Shown in pieces: positions 1-10,800 of a DNA stretch of 64,000 nt. A program made the position numbers and the translations under genes. How positions within the stretch are numbered: position 1 is the stretch's first letter; the number at the start of each line of letters is the position of its first letter. Source of the stretch: Terrimonas sp937888905 (GTDB lineage: Bacteria > Bacteroidota > Bacteroidia > Chitinophagales > Chitinophagaceae). Under the pieces are notes generated by a model. That model worked only from the letters and a program-made list of their open reading frames with translations, was not told the DNA's origin and did no database searches. The stretch lies in the NCBI GenBank assembly GCA_937888905.1, contig CALATA010000020.1:1-64000 (forward strand), written 5' to 3'.

Positions 1-132
1 GTAGTAAGTAGTAAGTAGTAAGTAGTAAGTAGTAAGTAGTAAGTAGTAAGTAGTACGTAAGATAGCCTTATTGACGATTCACGATTGACGATTGACGATT
101 GCTTCATTCACTGTTCACCATTGACCATTCAC
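1..132. repeat. Heptamer repeat array, families B then A
   Basis: Positions 1-49 are seven exact copies of GTAGTAA, followed by one variant unit; the array probably continues beyond the left edge. Positions 70-132 are nine or so 7-nt units of the type GATTCAC/GATTGAC/CATTGAC with one 8-nt slip. It ends shortly before the methyltransferase-like gene. The same two unit families recur elsewhere in the window, often next to each other. Confidence 0.9.
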
Positions 133-157
133 TCTTTTCACCTTTTGAATTTGAAAT

Positions 158-817
158 ATGGGAATGCTCCACCGTTTTGATCTGCAAAGGATCGCCCGGG
201 AATACAAACTTGATTTTTTATTTGAATCCGGCACCTTCCGCGGGGATGCGTTGGCTTATGCATTGTCTGCACCTTTCCGTAAAATGATATCGGTCGAGAT
301 TGTACCCGAGCTCGCCGATGCCGCCCGCAGGCGTTTTGAACAGGAATCCCGCATCGAAATCCTCACGGCCGATAGTCTTTCAGCACTCGAAGAAACATTG
401 CCGCAAATCGAAGGAAACGGTGTCTTTTGGCTCGATGCACATTTCCCGGGTGCCGATGCCGGTCTTACCGCTTACGATGATTGCGACGAAGAAGAGTTAC
501 GGTTGCCGCTCATGAAGGAACTGGAGATCATCAAACGCCTTCGCCCGGATAACAGCGACGTCATGATCCTCGATGATCTGCGTATTTATGAAGATGGGCC
601 TTTTGATAATGGGAACGTACCCGAGGACGCAAAACCGTCCGGAAACAGGAGCCTGCAATTTGTATACGACCTGTTTGGTGGGAGTCATGTCATCCTTAAG
701 TCTTACAAAGACGAAGGATATACCTTGTTGTTTCCCCGCCGCATATACCGGCGCCGTCATTTTCGTTTATCGCAATGGTTCGGCGCCAGCATGCCGGAAG
801 ATTTTTATTACGCCTGA
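158..817 (+). CDS. SAM-dependent methyltransferase-like protein
   Basis: This 219-residue soluble protein looks like a class I (Rossmann-fold) methyltransferase-like protein. Residues 22-30 (FESGTFRGD) resemble the glycine-containing SAM-binding loop, E47 in SVEI sits where the ribose-binding acidic residue is expected, and WLDAHF (91-96) is a motif I associate with small methyltransferase-like proteins. No signal peptide is visible. The substrate cannot be read from the sequence. The gene converges on aspS and the two stop codons abut with no gap and no visible terminator. A heptamer repeat array lies immediately upstream. The fold is fairly clear; activity is inference. Confidence 0.75.
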   Translation: MGMLHRFDLQRIAREYKLDFLFESGTFRGDALAYALSAPFRKMISVEIVPELADAARRRFEQESRIEILTADSLSALEETLPQIEGNGVFWLDAHFPGADAGLTAYDDCDEEELRLPLMKELEIIKRLRPDNSDVMILDDLRIYEDGPFDNGNVPEDAKPSGNRSLQFVYDLFGGSHVILKSYKDEGYTLLFPRRIYRRRHFRLSQWFGASMPEDFYYA

Positions 818-2650
818 TTATTCTTCTTTCAAATCAAGACGGATCTGCAATTCGTCGAATTGTTTGTTGTCGATAGCAGCCGGTGCATCGAGCATGACGT
901 CGCGACCACTGTTGTTTTTGGGGAAGGCGATGAAGTCGCGGATGCTTTCACTTCCGCCAAGGATCGAACACAAACGGTCGAACCCGAATGCGATACCTCC
1001 GTGTGGCGGCGCGCCGTATTCAAACGCTCCCAGCAGGAAGCCGAATTTGTGTTGCTGTTCTTCTTCATCCATGCCCAACGCGGCAAACATTTTTTCCTGC
1101 AGCTCACGTTGATAGATACGGATGGATCCTCCGCCGATTTCATTTCCATTTAATACCATATCATACGCATTGGCACGGATGCCCGCATAGGGATGTTTGA
1201 GGTATTCAGCCGCATTTGGAATGGATGGATCATTGCTGATCATGGTATCGATATCCGAAGGTTTGGGCGAAGTAAACGGATGGTGACGGGCTACCCAGCG
1301 GTTGCCTTCTTCATCATATTCAAACAGCGGGAAGTCGAGTACCCACAGTAATTTAAATTCATCGTCTTTGCGGAAGCCGAGGCGTTTGCCAAGCTCGAGA
1401 CGGAGTTCGCTGGTGGCTTTACGGGTACGCTCTTCGGCACCGGCGAGAATCAGCACCAGGTCGCCGGCTTTGGCACCGGTGGCTTCGGCAATGGCTTTCA
1501 GTTTTTCTTCACTGTAAAATTTATCTACACTGCTTTTGAAACTACCATCAGCATTGCATTTGATGAATACAAGTCCTTTCATGCCGATCTGCGGACGCTT
1601 TACCCATTCGGTGAGTTCGTCGGTTTGCTTGCGTGTGTATTCGCTGCATCCGGGTGCCGCAATGGCGATCACGGTTTCTGCTTCATCGAATACTTTGAAG
1701 TCGGCACCATTGATCAGCTCCGCAATATTTTTACGGTCGGGGAAAGTGTGGCCGGGAAATTTAAGGTTGCAGAGTTGCATGCCGAAACGGATATCGGGTT
1801 TGTCGTTGCCGTATGTCCACATGGCTTCTTCCCATGTCATGCGTTGCACGGTTTCGGTGTAGTCGATATTCTTTACATCTTTGAAGATCGTTTTTACCAG
1901 TCCTTCAAACATGTTCAGGATATCTTCCTGTTCTACGAAGGCCATTTCGCAGTCGATCTGTGTGAATTCGGGCTGGCGGTCGGCACGCAGGTCTTCGTCG
2001 CGGAAACATTTTACAATCTGGTAGTAACGGTCGTAGCCGCTTACCATCAGCAGTTGTTTGAATGTTTGCGGCGACTGCGGCAGTGCGTAGAATTGTCCGG
2101 GGTTCATGCGTGAAGGCACCACGAAGTCGCGGGCACCTTCCGGCGTTGATTTGATCAGGAAAGGCGTTTCGATATCCATGAAGCCCTGGTTGTGCAGGTA
2201 GTTGCGGGCCGCACGGTTTACGGCATAACGCAGTTCGAGATTTTTGCGCACGGCATTGCGACGCAGGTCGAGGTAGCGGTATTTCATCCGTAAGTCATCG
2301 CCGCCATCGGTATCGTCCTGGATGGTGAACGGCGGAACGGCGGATTTATTAAGAATGGTAAAATTGCTAACCAGTATTTCGATGTCACCGGTTGGAATGT
2401 TGGGGTTTTTGTTAGTACGTTCTGAAACCGCACCCGATACCTGGATCACGAACTCGCGGCCGAGTGGCTGGCTTTCGAGTTCTTTATTAAGTTCTTCACC
2501 AAAAAGAAGCTGGGTAATGCCGTAGCGATCGCGAAGGTCCACAAAAGTGATGCTGCCGAATTTGCGGACGGTCTGTACCCATCCTGCGAGTGTTACGGTT
2601 TGTCCTGCGTGGGAAAGTCTGAGTTCTCCGTTGGTATGCGTTCTGTACAT
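818..2650 (-). CDS. aspS: Aspartate--tRNA ligase
   Basis: This is a class II aminoacyl-tRNA synthetase that charges tRNA-Asp with aspartate in the cytoplasm. At 610 residues it has bacterial-type length. The N-terminal OB-fold anticodon-binding domain is recognisable (AGWVQTVRKFGSITFVDLRD), motif 2 contains FRDEDLRADRQPEFTQID, and motif 3 is GIAFGFDRL at 552-560. A GAD-like insertion occupies the middle. The gene is transcribed away from the lipoprotein gene on its right and ends flush against the methyltransferase-like gene. Whether it is discriminating or also charges tRNA-Asn cannot be told by eye. Confidence 0.98.
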   Translation of the reverse strand: MYRTHTNGELRLSHAGQTVTLAGWVQTVRKFGSITFVDLRDRYGITQLLFGEELNKELESQPLGREFVIQVSGAVSERTNKNPNIPTGDIEILVSNFTILNKSAVPPFTIQDDTDGGDDLRMKYRYLDLRRNAVRKNLELRYAVNRAARNYLHNQGFMDIETPFLIKSTPEGARDFVVPSRMNPGQFYALPQSPQTFKQLLMVSGYDRYYQIVKCFRDEDLRADRQPEFTQIDCEMAFVEQEDILNMFEGLVKTIFKDVKNIDYTETVQRMTWEEAMWTYGNDKPDIRFGMQLCNLKFPGHTFPDRKNIAELINGADFKVFDEAETVIAIAAPGCSEYTRKQTDELTEWVKRPQIGMKGLVFIKCNADGSFKSSVDKFYSEEKLKAIAEATGAKAGDLVLILAGAEERTRKATSELRLELGKRLGFRKDDEFKLLWVLDFPLFEYDEEGNRWVARHHPFTSPKPSDIDTMISNDPSIPNAAEYLKHPYAGIRANAYDMVLNGNEIGGGSIRIYQRELQEKMFAALGMDEEEQQHKFGFLLGAFEYGAPPHGGIAFGFDRLCSILGGSESIRDFIAFPKNNSGRDVMLDAPAAIDNKQFDELQIRLDLKEE

Positions 2651-2778
2651 ATAAAATCGTGACTAAAATGGTTGTCGATGAAAGGTTAGGCATAAATCCG
2701 GCAGCAGGGGTAAAAAGCCTGCCACTGCTGGTTTCGCCGCGCGCAAAGATAGGAAAACCGGCCGACCTTGCGGTTGCA

Positions 2779-2809
2779 TTGGCCGGGAGGCATTCACATA
2801 GTATCTTTG
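2779..2809 (+). promoter_or_regulatory. Bacteroidetes-type promoter, near-leaderless
   Basis: TATCTTTG (2802-2809) matches the Bacteroidetes -7 consensus TAnnTTTG, with TTG 20 bp upstream (2779-2781) as the -33 element. Transcription would begin about 7 nt downstream, at or within 2-3 nt of the lipoprotein ATG at 2818. Confidence 0.65.
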
Positions 2810-2817
2810 CCCCGACC

Positions 2818-3465
2818 ATGTCCTTACGACTTGTTGCTTTTCTATCGCTGCTATTGACTGCCTGCCAGGTAAGTTCTCCTGTGGGAACCTATCGTTCCCG
2901 CCGTCCGGGCAATGGTTCCCTGGTGCTGGACAGCGCGCATAAGTTTTACCTGAATTATACGCCCGGCCATCAGGGATTGATTTTCAACAACGATACCTTG
3001 CGCAGGGTGTTTGTAACATCCGGCACCTGGACGGCCAAAGGACGCGATATCCTTCTTCAAAGCGAGCCGGTGGCGCCGTTGCCGCGCTTTGAGGACTCGC
3101 TGGGTATGTTTACCAACATTTCTTCTTTTACGTTTGTAGATCCTGCCGGAGAGCCGGTGCCTGTGCGGCATATTGTATTTTACCCGGATAAATTAAAACC
3201 GCATTATGGCAACAGCCTGTTTTTCTTCGCGCAGGACTTTGAAGCCACCGACACGCTGACTTTCTTTTTTAATGGATATCCGCCTTTCCGTTATCCCGGC
3301 GACGCACGGTATATCCGTGCCGACAATATGCACAAGATCACGCTCTATCCCGAGCAACGACCATGTTTATTTCAGCAACACCGGGTGAAGGTGAGAGGGA
3401 CGAAGGTTAAGTTGGGGAAAGGCTGGAAGTTAATTAGACAATTTGAAGATTTGAAAATTAGGTAA
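2818..3465 (+). CDS. Putative lipoprotein, unknown function
   Basis: The protein begins MSLRLVAFLSLLLTAC, a signal peptide ending in a lipobox (LTAC), so it is probably a membrane-anchored lipoprotein of 215 residues. An in-frame ATG further upstream (2659) is less likely because it would put the signal peptide in the interior and the TATCTTTG promoter inside the gene. The body is beta-rich with aromatic patches (FYLNYTPGHQG, FFFNGYPPF); I do not recognise a named family. The last residues (LIRQFEDLKIR) are encoded by an intergenic octamer repeat, so the C-terminus and stop codon appear to have been supplied by the repeat. Confidence 0.75.
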   Translation: MSLRLVAFLSLLLTACQVSSPVGTYRSRRPGNGSLVLDSAHKFYLNYTPGHQGLIFNNDTLRRVFVTSGTWTAKGRDILLQSEPVAPLPRFEDSLGMFTNISSFTFVDPAGEPVPVRHIVFYPDKLKPHYGNSLFFFAQDFEATDTLTFFFNGYPPFRYPGDARYIRADNMHKITLYPEQRPCLFQQHRVKVRGTKVKLGKGWKLIRQFEDLKIR

Positions 3466-3521
3466 CAGGATTTGAAAATTGATTCTCAAATTTTCAAATT
3501 ATCTAATTGTCTCATTGTCTC
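3440..3521. repeat. Octamer repeat array, family D, inverted halves
   Basis: The units are ATTTGAAG/GATTTGAA on the left and their reverse complement (TTTTCAAA, ATTGTCTC) on the right, so the array can fold on itself. It lies between two convergent genes and contains the stop codons of both (3463-3465 on plus, 3512-3514 on minus). Confidence 0.85.
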
Positions 3522-4576
3522 TCCAGGATTCTCCTGAACCTTTTCACATCCACCACCGGATCGATAGCGGATGTATTGCCACTGATATATTGCGCTAACT
3601 GATGTGCGAAGTAAGGTGCGAGGGAGCAACCCTTGGTGCCCATGCCATTTAGTAGGCCAACGGATGGATGAAGCGGATGAAATCCCACAAACGGTCGGCG
3701 CTCCAGTGTAGCCGGACGCAAACCTGCACGGTGATCAACGACCTTGAAAGGAATTTTTAGTAATTGCTGCAACAGATTTTTTCCTTGTTCAAGAAAAGCA
3801 GGAGTGGGTTTGTCGTCTTCAAATTCCCAATGATTGCTGGAACCAAACCAGAATAATCCCGGTTCCGACAACGGCACCAGCAGCAGGCTTTTTTTATAGG
3901 TATGGTCCTGCGGCAGTTCCGGAATTTCTACGATCAATGCCTCTCCTTTGTTACGCGAGAAAGGCAATGCCTGGAAAAATGGATTGTGCATGCCCGCAGG
4001 TCCGTCACAGAAAATGATTTGTCTTGCATGAATGCCATCATACTTTATCTCATCCGGCTCAATTTGTAAAGCGTTTATGTCGAACGAAGTTTCCTGCAAA
4101 CGGTTTTGTTGCTTCAGTTCAGCACGCCAGGCTGGCAACAACCGGTCAAGATATGCGGTGTAAGCCGGGCCGATCAGTCCCGCACCAAATTCATAATTGA
4201 ACCAATTGGCAAAATGCATTTCGTCGTCAACGCGATGAATGTATTCGTTGCCCTCGGTTAATTTATGTAAAAAGCTTTCCCGCATAAAGGGATTGGGAAA
4301 AAGATCGACGACATCTTTGCGGGAGAAGGCTTGTATGCCAAGTTGCGCACCGAAATCAGTATAAGCTTTATTGGCAAACGGAAATAATTCTTCCACCATC
4401 CATGCCGTAACCATGCGTCGTCCTGTAACAGGGTTGATCAATCCCGCCGCCACCCTCGAAGGACTGGAAGCGCGTTCTTCATCGATCACGATCACTTCTT
4501 TTCCCTGCGCCAGCAGGTACCACGACAAAAAACTGCCGCAGATTCCCTGACCGATGATTAGAACGTCCGTTTGCAT
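3512..4576 (-). CDS. DAO-family FAD-dependent oxidoreductase
   Basis: This 354-residue protein belongs to the D-amino-acid/glycine oxidase-like (DAO) family. The FAD-binding Rossmann motif GQGICG is at 9-14, preceded by the hydrophobic strand DVLII and followed by an acidic strand end (VIDEE). INPVTGRRM around residue 48 and the C-terminal LNGMGTKGCSLAPYFA segment are typical of the ThiO/MnmC-C-like branch. No signal peptide is present, so it is probably cytoplasmic. The substrate cannot be assigned. Its stop codon falls in a family D repeat. It is monocistronic as far as can be seen, with an inverted-repeat gap separating it from the macroglobulin gene. Confidence 0.85.
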   Translation of the reverse strand: MQTDVLIIGQGICGSFLSWYLLAQGKEVIVIDEERASSPSRVAAGLINPVTGRRMVTAWMVEELFPFANKAYTDFGAQLGIQAFSRKDVVDLFPNPFMRESFLHKLTEGNEYIHRVDDEMHFANWFNYEFGAGLIGPAYTAYLDRLLPAWRAELKQQNRLQETSFDINALQIEPDEIKYDGIHARQIIFCDGPAGMHNPFFQALPFSRNKGEALIVEIPELPQDHTYKKSLLLVPLSEPGLFWFGSSNHWEFEDDKPTPAFLEQGKNLLQQLLKIPFKVVDHRAGLRPATLERRPFVGFHPLHPSVGLLNGMGTKGCSLAPYFAHQLAQYISGNTSAIDPVVDVKRFRRILERQ

Positions 4577-4590
4577 TTAAAAGGCAAGAT

Positions 4591-4817
4591 AATGTGAAAA
4601 TGTGTAAATGTGCTGCCTTCGGCAGGGATGTGAAAATCAAACAGCCTGCAATCAATGAATGGCTGGCTTATGTATTGATTTATTCATTTATTGAGCTACT
4701 GACTATTTCCTCTCTTTTGGCTTTTGAATTGAAAAAGGGCCCGCATAGCTGCGAACCCTTTTTCAATTTTCACATGGACCCGCCGAAGGCGGGCACATTT
4801 ACATATTTCCACATTTA
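4591..4817. repeat. Inverted pair of octamer arrays, family E
   Basis: Left arm 4591-4614 has three units AATGTGAA/AATGTGTA/AATGTGCT followed by a small hairpin (CTGCC-TTC-GGCAG, 4613-4625). The right arm is the inverse: a CCCGCC-GAA-GGCGGG hairpin (4779-4793) followed by three units CACATTTA/CATATTTC/CACATTTA (4794-4817). The last unit contains the macroglobulin stop codon at 4815-4817. Confidence 0.8.
4727..4768 (-). terminator. Hairpin terminator after the macroglobulin gene
   Basis: A 13-bp perfect stem (AATTGAAAAAGGG with CCCTTTTTCAATT) encloses a GC-rich 16-nt loop that can itself pair (CCGCA/TGCG). It lies downstream of the minus-strand macroglobulin gene. The A/T tract is inside the stem rather than after it, so it may also act in the plus direction. 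Confidence 0.6.
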
Positions 4818-7800
4818 GTTTCCTACCTGCACTCTCACTCCTTCACTGTGTGCGGTGAACTCCGGCGCATACATACACTGTATCTGTGTGATGCCATTGC
4901 TGAAGTTACCGTTCTGCGCTACGAACAAAGGATACTCAAATACATAAGTGCCTTTGCCCAGGAAGTTGAAGAAGAAATGTGTGGCAGCATCGCGGGTGCT
5001 TTCATAATAGCCAAGACCTCCCTGCCATTTGTAGCCGCTCAATACATTTACGGGTTCGAAACCGGAGGCACGCATGTCTTTCATATGCACATATTCCATA
5101 TCGCGGTCAACGCGCAATTCGATACGGACTTTGAGTTTGTCGCCTACTTTCAAGGCGTCGCCTTCGCGCACCGGTGTAAGCACAGGACCTTTGTCGGTGT
5201 TGCGTTCAACAAATAATTGCTTGTTCAGTTGAAGCGGCGTAGCGGCAGAGGTGATCTTGTCGAGGTCTTCGAAATACTGCCAGTATACCGAACCCCAACT
5301 GCTTGTCTTCGCATTGGAAACGGTTACATCGATATTGCCCATCTCTGGACGAACAGACAATCCTTCGATCTCGCGGCGGAAATAACCAGTGCCTGCCTGT
5401 ACATCTTCAGCAGAAGGGGCAATGGTTGTGCGGCCGAGTTTGATCTGTACGGAAGGTGTTTCCGCCAGCCAGTTGGTGCCACGAAGCAACAATGCATAAC
5501 AGGCTTCTGCGGTGGCTTTGGTCGATTCCCAACTGTTGGTTTGTTTGTTGCGGAGCAGCCAGGTGCGGAGTTCATCTACGGTCGCCGTATCTTTTCCTGC
5601 TTCGCTGAATGCTTCGATCAGCAAGGCCTGACGTTCAATCGGTGCTTCGTACCACCACCAGCCGCGGCGCTGGTCTTTCCAGTATCTGCCGAGCTCTTCA
5701 TTGACGATGGATGTTTCTTTCAATGAACGCAGGATGGCCGCCGGTGTTTTTGTATCGTTGGTACGATACAGTGCCAGCGCTATCATTCCCTGGCGATACT
5801 TGTCCATGCCGGTCCAGGTAGCGATTGTACGGCTGCGGAAGTAGTCATAAGCCTTACGTGCTTCGGTTGGGACCGGATTGGCCGGGAAGAAGCTGCGCAT
5901 ATACAGGTATTGTACCTGCATATGACCGGGAACATATTTGGTCAGGTCTGTTTTGAAACGGATCAGTTCATCGTAATCTGCTTTGATCTTGCGGTCGAGG
6001 TATTCGAGCGAGCGATGTGCCATTGCGTTGAGCTGGTCTTTCTGCTCTCCTGCCACTGCATTTAATTTCAGCAGATGGGCAATGCCGGTTACGATATACT
6101 GTGTCATATAACGATCATCGGGTCCGCCTTTGAACCATACAAAACCACCGTTGGAGCTTTGCAGTTCGCTCAATTTCTGATAGGCTTTCTGTAATTCATT
6201 GCTCATGCGTACCATGTCGAACAGCAGCGCGATATTTTTCTTTTGCTCTGCTTCGGTACGCGCTTGCAATACCCAGGGTGTTTCACTCAGCAATACAGCT
6301 TTGAGGTCTTCATTTTTCTGCAGGTTGCTGAGCAGGGCTGCAGTGTCTTTTATTTTCCATTGTTCAAATACCTGGCGGATGCGTGGCGATGAACCAACAA
6401 TATTATTCGCTAATGAATTAGCGTAGTAGCGGTTCCATGTTTGTTCTGCGCATTCGTAAGGATATTCCATCAGGTAAGGCAGTGCCTGTACGGCGTACCA
6501 GGCAGGATTGCTGCTGTATTCAACGGTGATCCGCTGATGTTGAAGCGTTTCACTATTGCCGCTCTTTAATAATTTATCAAATTTGAAATTGCGTGTGCCA
6601 TTGCCTTTGATCCAGATCGGTAATGATTCTGTCACCAGCATGCGGTTGGTCAATACCGGCAGGCTGTTTTCTTCACCATCACTCTGGTTGCCTGCGCGCA
6701 CGATCACACGCCAGATAACGGGACGTGCAAACTGGAACGGCACTTCAACGGGGAACTTCAGCGATTCGCTGCCTTTGGCGCCAACGGTGAAATACTGATC
6801 GGCCACCATGCTTTTGAACTGACCATCTACCGGTTCGTTGGTAGCGGCATCGAAGAGACGAAACTCGGCCGTGCCGGTTATCTCTTTCTCCGTCATGTTA
6901 ACCACCTTGGCGCTGAATTCCAGTTTGTCGCCTTCACGCAGGAAGCGAACCGGGTTCGGTTGCACCATGATATCTTTTTGGGTAACGAGTTCACGCGTGC
7001 TGTAACCAAAGGCCAGTTCTTGCGTATGACTCAATGTCTGCAATTTCCAACGCGTGAGCGCTTCCGGCATGGTAAAGCTGAATTCGATATTGCCGTCTTT
7101 ATCTGTTTTCAGATCGGGCAGGAAGAAAGCTGTTTCCTGGAGATTGCGGCGTACCTGTACTTCGGCTGGCTGTTGTTGCTGTTCCTGTTGTTGTACGGCA
7201 TTGCCTCCTGTATTCGCCAGGTAGCCCATCGTATCTGCCATACCAGCGATACTTTGTTCTGGCAGAGCGGCTTTCATATCCATCTGTATACTCGGCGCTG
7301 CCATCACTTCCTTGCGCGCCCTCATGTACACACGGTTGTTGAACAGGTTGATCGATACCAGGTAATCGTATTGCTTGCGCAGGTAGATCTGACGTGCGGA
7401 CTCGCGGTAGCGGAAGCGGGAATTACCTGCATCGAAGTTTTCATGACTTTGCCATGCACCCTGCGAGCCGATGGACGGCCACAGCGACGGTGTGCTCCAC
7501 GAATGTGGCATAAACTGATCGAGCGATGCATCATACATCGACGCGAGCATTTCTGCTGCTACCTGCTCGCCTTTGTGTCCTTTGATCTTCACTTTCCATT
7601 GCTCCTGGCTGCCCGGCAATGTTTTATCACGATAAGTGATGTATTCTGTTTCCAGTGTTTTATTGTCCCATGGAATAGAGATGGTTTCCTGATGCTGGAA
7701 TACGCGGTTGTGTTTTACAAATACATAGCTGGCGCTGATACCGCCGCGGTCAGCTTCCGTTACGGGGAAAAGCAATTCTCTTTTTTCATTATTCAAACGG

Positions 7801-10800
7801 AAGAAAGAGTAGGTTTCTTTTTGCTGACCTGCTTTGAGTACGGTCTGGATCACATTTACGTCACCAGCGGAAGTGCCCAGTTTCAATTGGGCGATCTCGC
7901 CTGGTTCGGTTCTTTTTGTTCCGTCTACCCACAGGTAATCCGTACCGGGAATGGTTTTGGCTTTCGGATCGTAAAGACGGATATATTTTTTGTCTTTTAC
8001 TTCCGCGCCTTTTTTGTCGTAAGTAGTTACTTCCACTAAATAGAAGCCTGGTTGAAATTTTGCATCTTTCAATATCCAACTGCCGTTAGCTTTTGTAGAA
8101 TCTGTTTTTTCCCAAACAACACCGGCTGTTGCCCATTGCGCCTGGTCGGTTTCGTTGTTGTATTCATCGTTGGGGAATGTTTGCACATAAGCAGCCTGGC
8201 TCAGCACGAATTGTGTCGGGCGGTCCCACAGGCGAGGGCGGATCAGGCGTTTTTCTTCCTGGAGGCGGCTGATCTTTACGCGTACGGTTGTTTGCTCAAA
8301 TGTGCCGGCGGTATTTTTTGTAAGCACAAAAAGATTCTTCAGGCTGTCGGCTGGCAGCGTTTCCGGAACACGGCTTTCGATCCAGATGGATTTATAACCT
8401 ACGGAAACGGATTCCTCACCACTTCGCGTTTCGCCATTGATATCGGTTACATCGGCGGTTATCGTGTACGTAAACAATGGCTCAAGTTTTTTATCGATCG
8501 TTTTATCGGCGATCGCTTTGAAGCGGACCACAAAATTGCCTTGTGCATCCGTGGTGGTTTCTCCATGTGCTATTTCCTGCGATCTTGTCGGCGGGAACCA
8601 CCAGCGGCTGAAGAGCCAGGGGTAAGGGAAACGGGGCTGGCGTACCACACGGTAACTTACCTGCGCACCATCCACGGCATTGCCCGCATAAGCTTTGGCA
8701 ATACCTTTCACGACAATCTCGTCGTCGATGGTATAAGTACCTTTCAAGGTGTCGTAGGTTACTTCAAACTTTGGACGTTTATAATCTTCCACATTGAAGC
8801 TGGTCGATCCTTCTGTATTGCCCATTTCCAGGCTGAACGCTCCATTAAGACCGGTTGATGGCAATGTAAAGCGGCCGGAGAAAGAGCCAAAGGCAGAGGT
8901 TTCCACCTTCATGGAATCTACGATCTGATTGTTTGCATCTTTCAGGAATATCTGTGTTTTGTATTGCGTAAGAATAGCGGGTTTCGTTTCTCCTTTTTTA
9001 CGGATCGTACCGATGCCTTTGAAATAAACGATCTGTCCGGGACGATAGATACTGCGGTCGGTGAATAAAAATACCGAGCGTACAAAGTCTTTTTCCAATT
9101 CATCATCTCCCGACCGGTAGTAGAAATACCGGTTCACTTCATTTTCCATGAACAACCGGTCTTGCTGGTGAGTGACCTCGAGGCGGAACGAATAATTGGA
9201 GTAGCGGCTCTCGTTGACCTTGCCGGTAGCGGAGTCGAGTTTGACGAAACCGTTTTTATCAGCCGTATATGATTTGCCTTTGGTAGAAATATATTTTGCC
9301 TGCTGGTAATCGTATTTCTTTTCCCATACCTGCACTTTGGCGCCGGCAAGTGCGGCACCTTTGTCGCGGTCCAGTACAAACAGATCATTGTCGTTGAGGA
9401 TATAGCTGATATTGGACACATAGAAGAGGTGGGAGGCAATAGGGTGTGAACGTTGCAGCGGGTCTTTGGCCGCGGCAGCGATCAGGTAATATTCTCCTAC
9501 GGGAAGGCCGTCAACTTTTATTTCAACCGTATTGCTTTGCAGGTCGCCGGACTGCGGCAGGTCCTGCTCCCAGGTGCGTACGGTTTCTGCTTTCAATATA
9601 AGTGGCCAGTATTGTGCGTCGGCTTTTCCTTCGAGTTGCTGACGAAGCACCGGAGTGGATTTCACCAGTTTAAAGTAGAGCTTTCCTACATTTTTATAAG
9701 TGACCAATGAACGGAAAGCCTGACCGGGAAGGTTGACATTTTCCAGGCGGAAGTTAAGTTCTTCTTCTTCCAGTTGACGAAGCAGGTTGGTAGCGTTAAC
9801 TTTTCCTTCGGATGAATCTTTTTGTGCAACCAATTGACGGCAGATGTCGCGCGCCTTCACCAGGTCCATGCGATGTGTGCTATCGCCATAAGCCTTGTAT
9901 TGTTGTCCCTGTTGCTGGTAAAACACCGCTGTCAGATACCATGCCTGCGAGGCAGCAGGTGTCTGGTTGTACTGATGCGCCAGATGATTGATGGAATTAA
10001 AATAAAGTTGTTCTTTATCCGGATGTGTGGACCGGCTGTGCACATATTGTATGCGTCTGATATCGGCATCGATGAGTGCATCGGGTTTGGCGTCATTAAT
10101 ATGGAAAGCAAGTAATTGCTGATAAATCAACAAGGAAAGATAGCCTGGTGAGGTGGTGTCCTGCGTACCGAAGCGGCGGTGAATAAAATCTGCCGCTGGA
10201 TCGAACGCTGAAGCGAGATCCATTTCAAAGGCATAAGTAGGGCGGTTGCTCTCGTAATCGGCTGCCTGCAAATAATCGAGTGCGCGATGTACCAGCAGAT
10301 CATATAAGGTGGGACGCAGATGGCGCACATTGCCTTTGTTGATGATGGCATCGTAAGGTGTTAGCAGGGTTTGCTGTAAAACTTTAGCGTTGGCGATAGA
10401 TTGGCGGTAGTGAGAAATGATCCTGGTATAAAGATCGCCGCTGGTCCAGGTGGCCACATCTTCTTTATTAAAATCGGTGGTTTCAGTACGGTTTCTCAGC
10501 TCCCAGCGATGTTCGTCGTAATAACCCTGGTAAACGCCGGCAAGCAGGCTGTGCAGAATGGACTGAACGGCCGGGCTTTTTCCCGCTAGTTCCTTTTCCA
10601 AATCTTTGAGGGCCTGTGCTGCATTGTCTTCCCGTGTTTCCTCCTGTACATTGACGCGGTATACCAGCGCTTTGATGATCTGGGCTTCCTGTTTGTCGCG
10701 TACGGCCAGGATGTAGATCTTTTCCACTTCTTCAAGGGCTGATTTTGGCAGTCCTTTTCTGATAAAGTCATCTACTTTTTTCCATTCCGGGTCGTAGTTC

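Noticed and set aside
1..56. Possible CRISPR array
   Set aside because: The repeats are contiguous 7-mers without spacers and no cas gene is present.
3440..3521. A rho-independent terminator only
   Set aside because: The inverted halves can pair but are imperfect and A+T-rich throughout; the octamer periodicity explains the sequence better.
6960..8039. 359-codon plus-strand open frame within the macroglobulin gene
   Set aside because: It is antisense to conserved macroglobulin sequence and has no ribosome site or domain.
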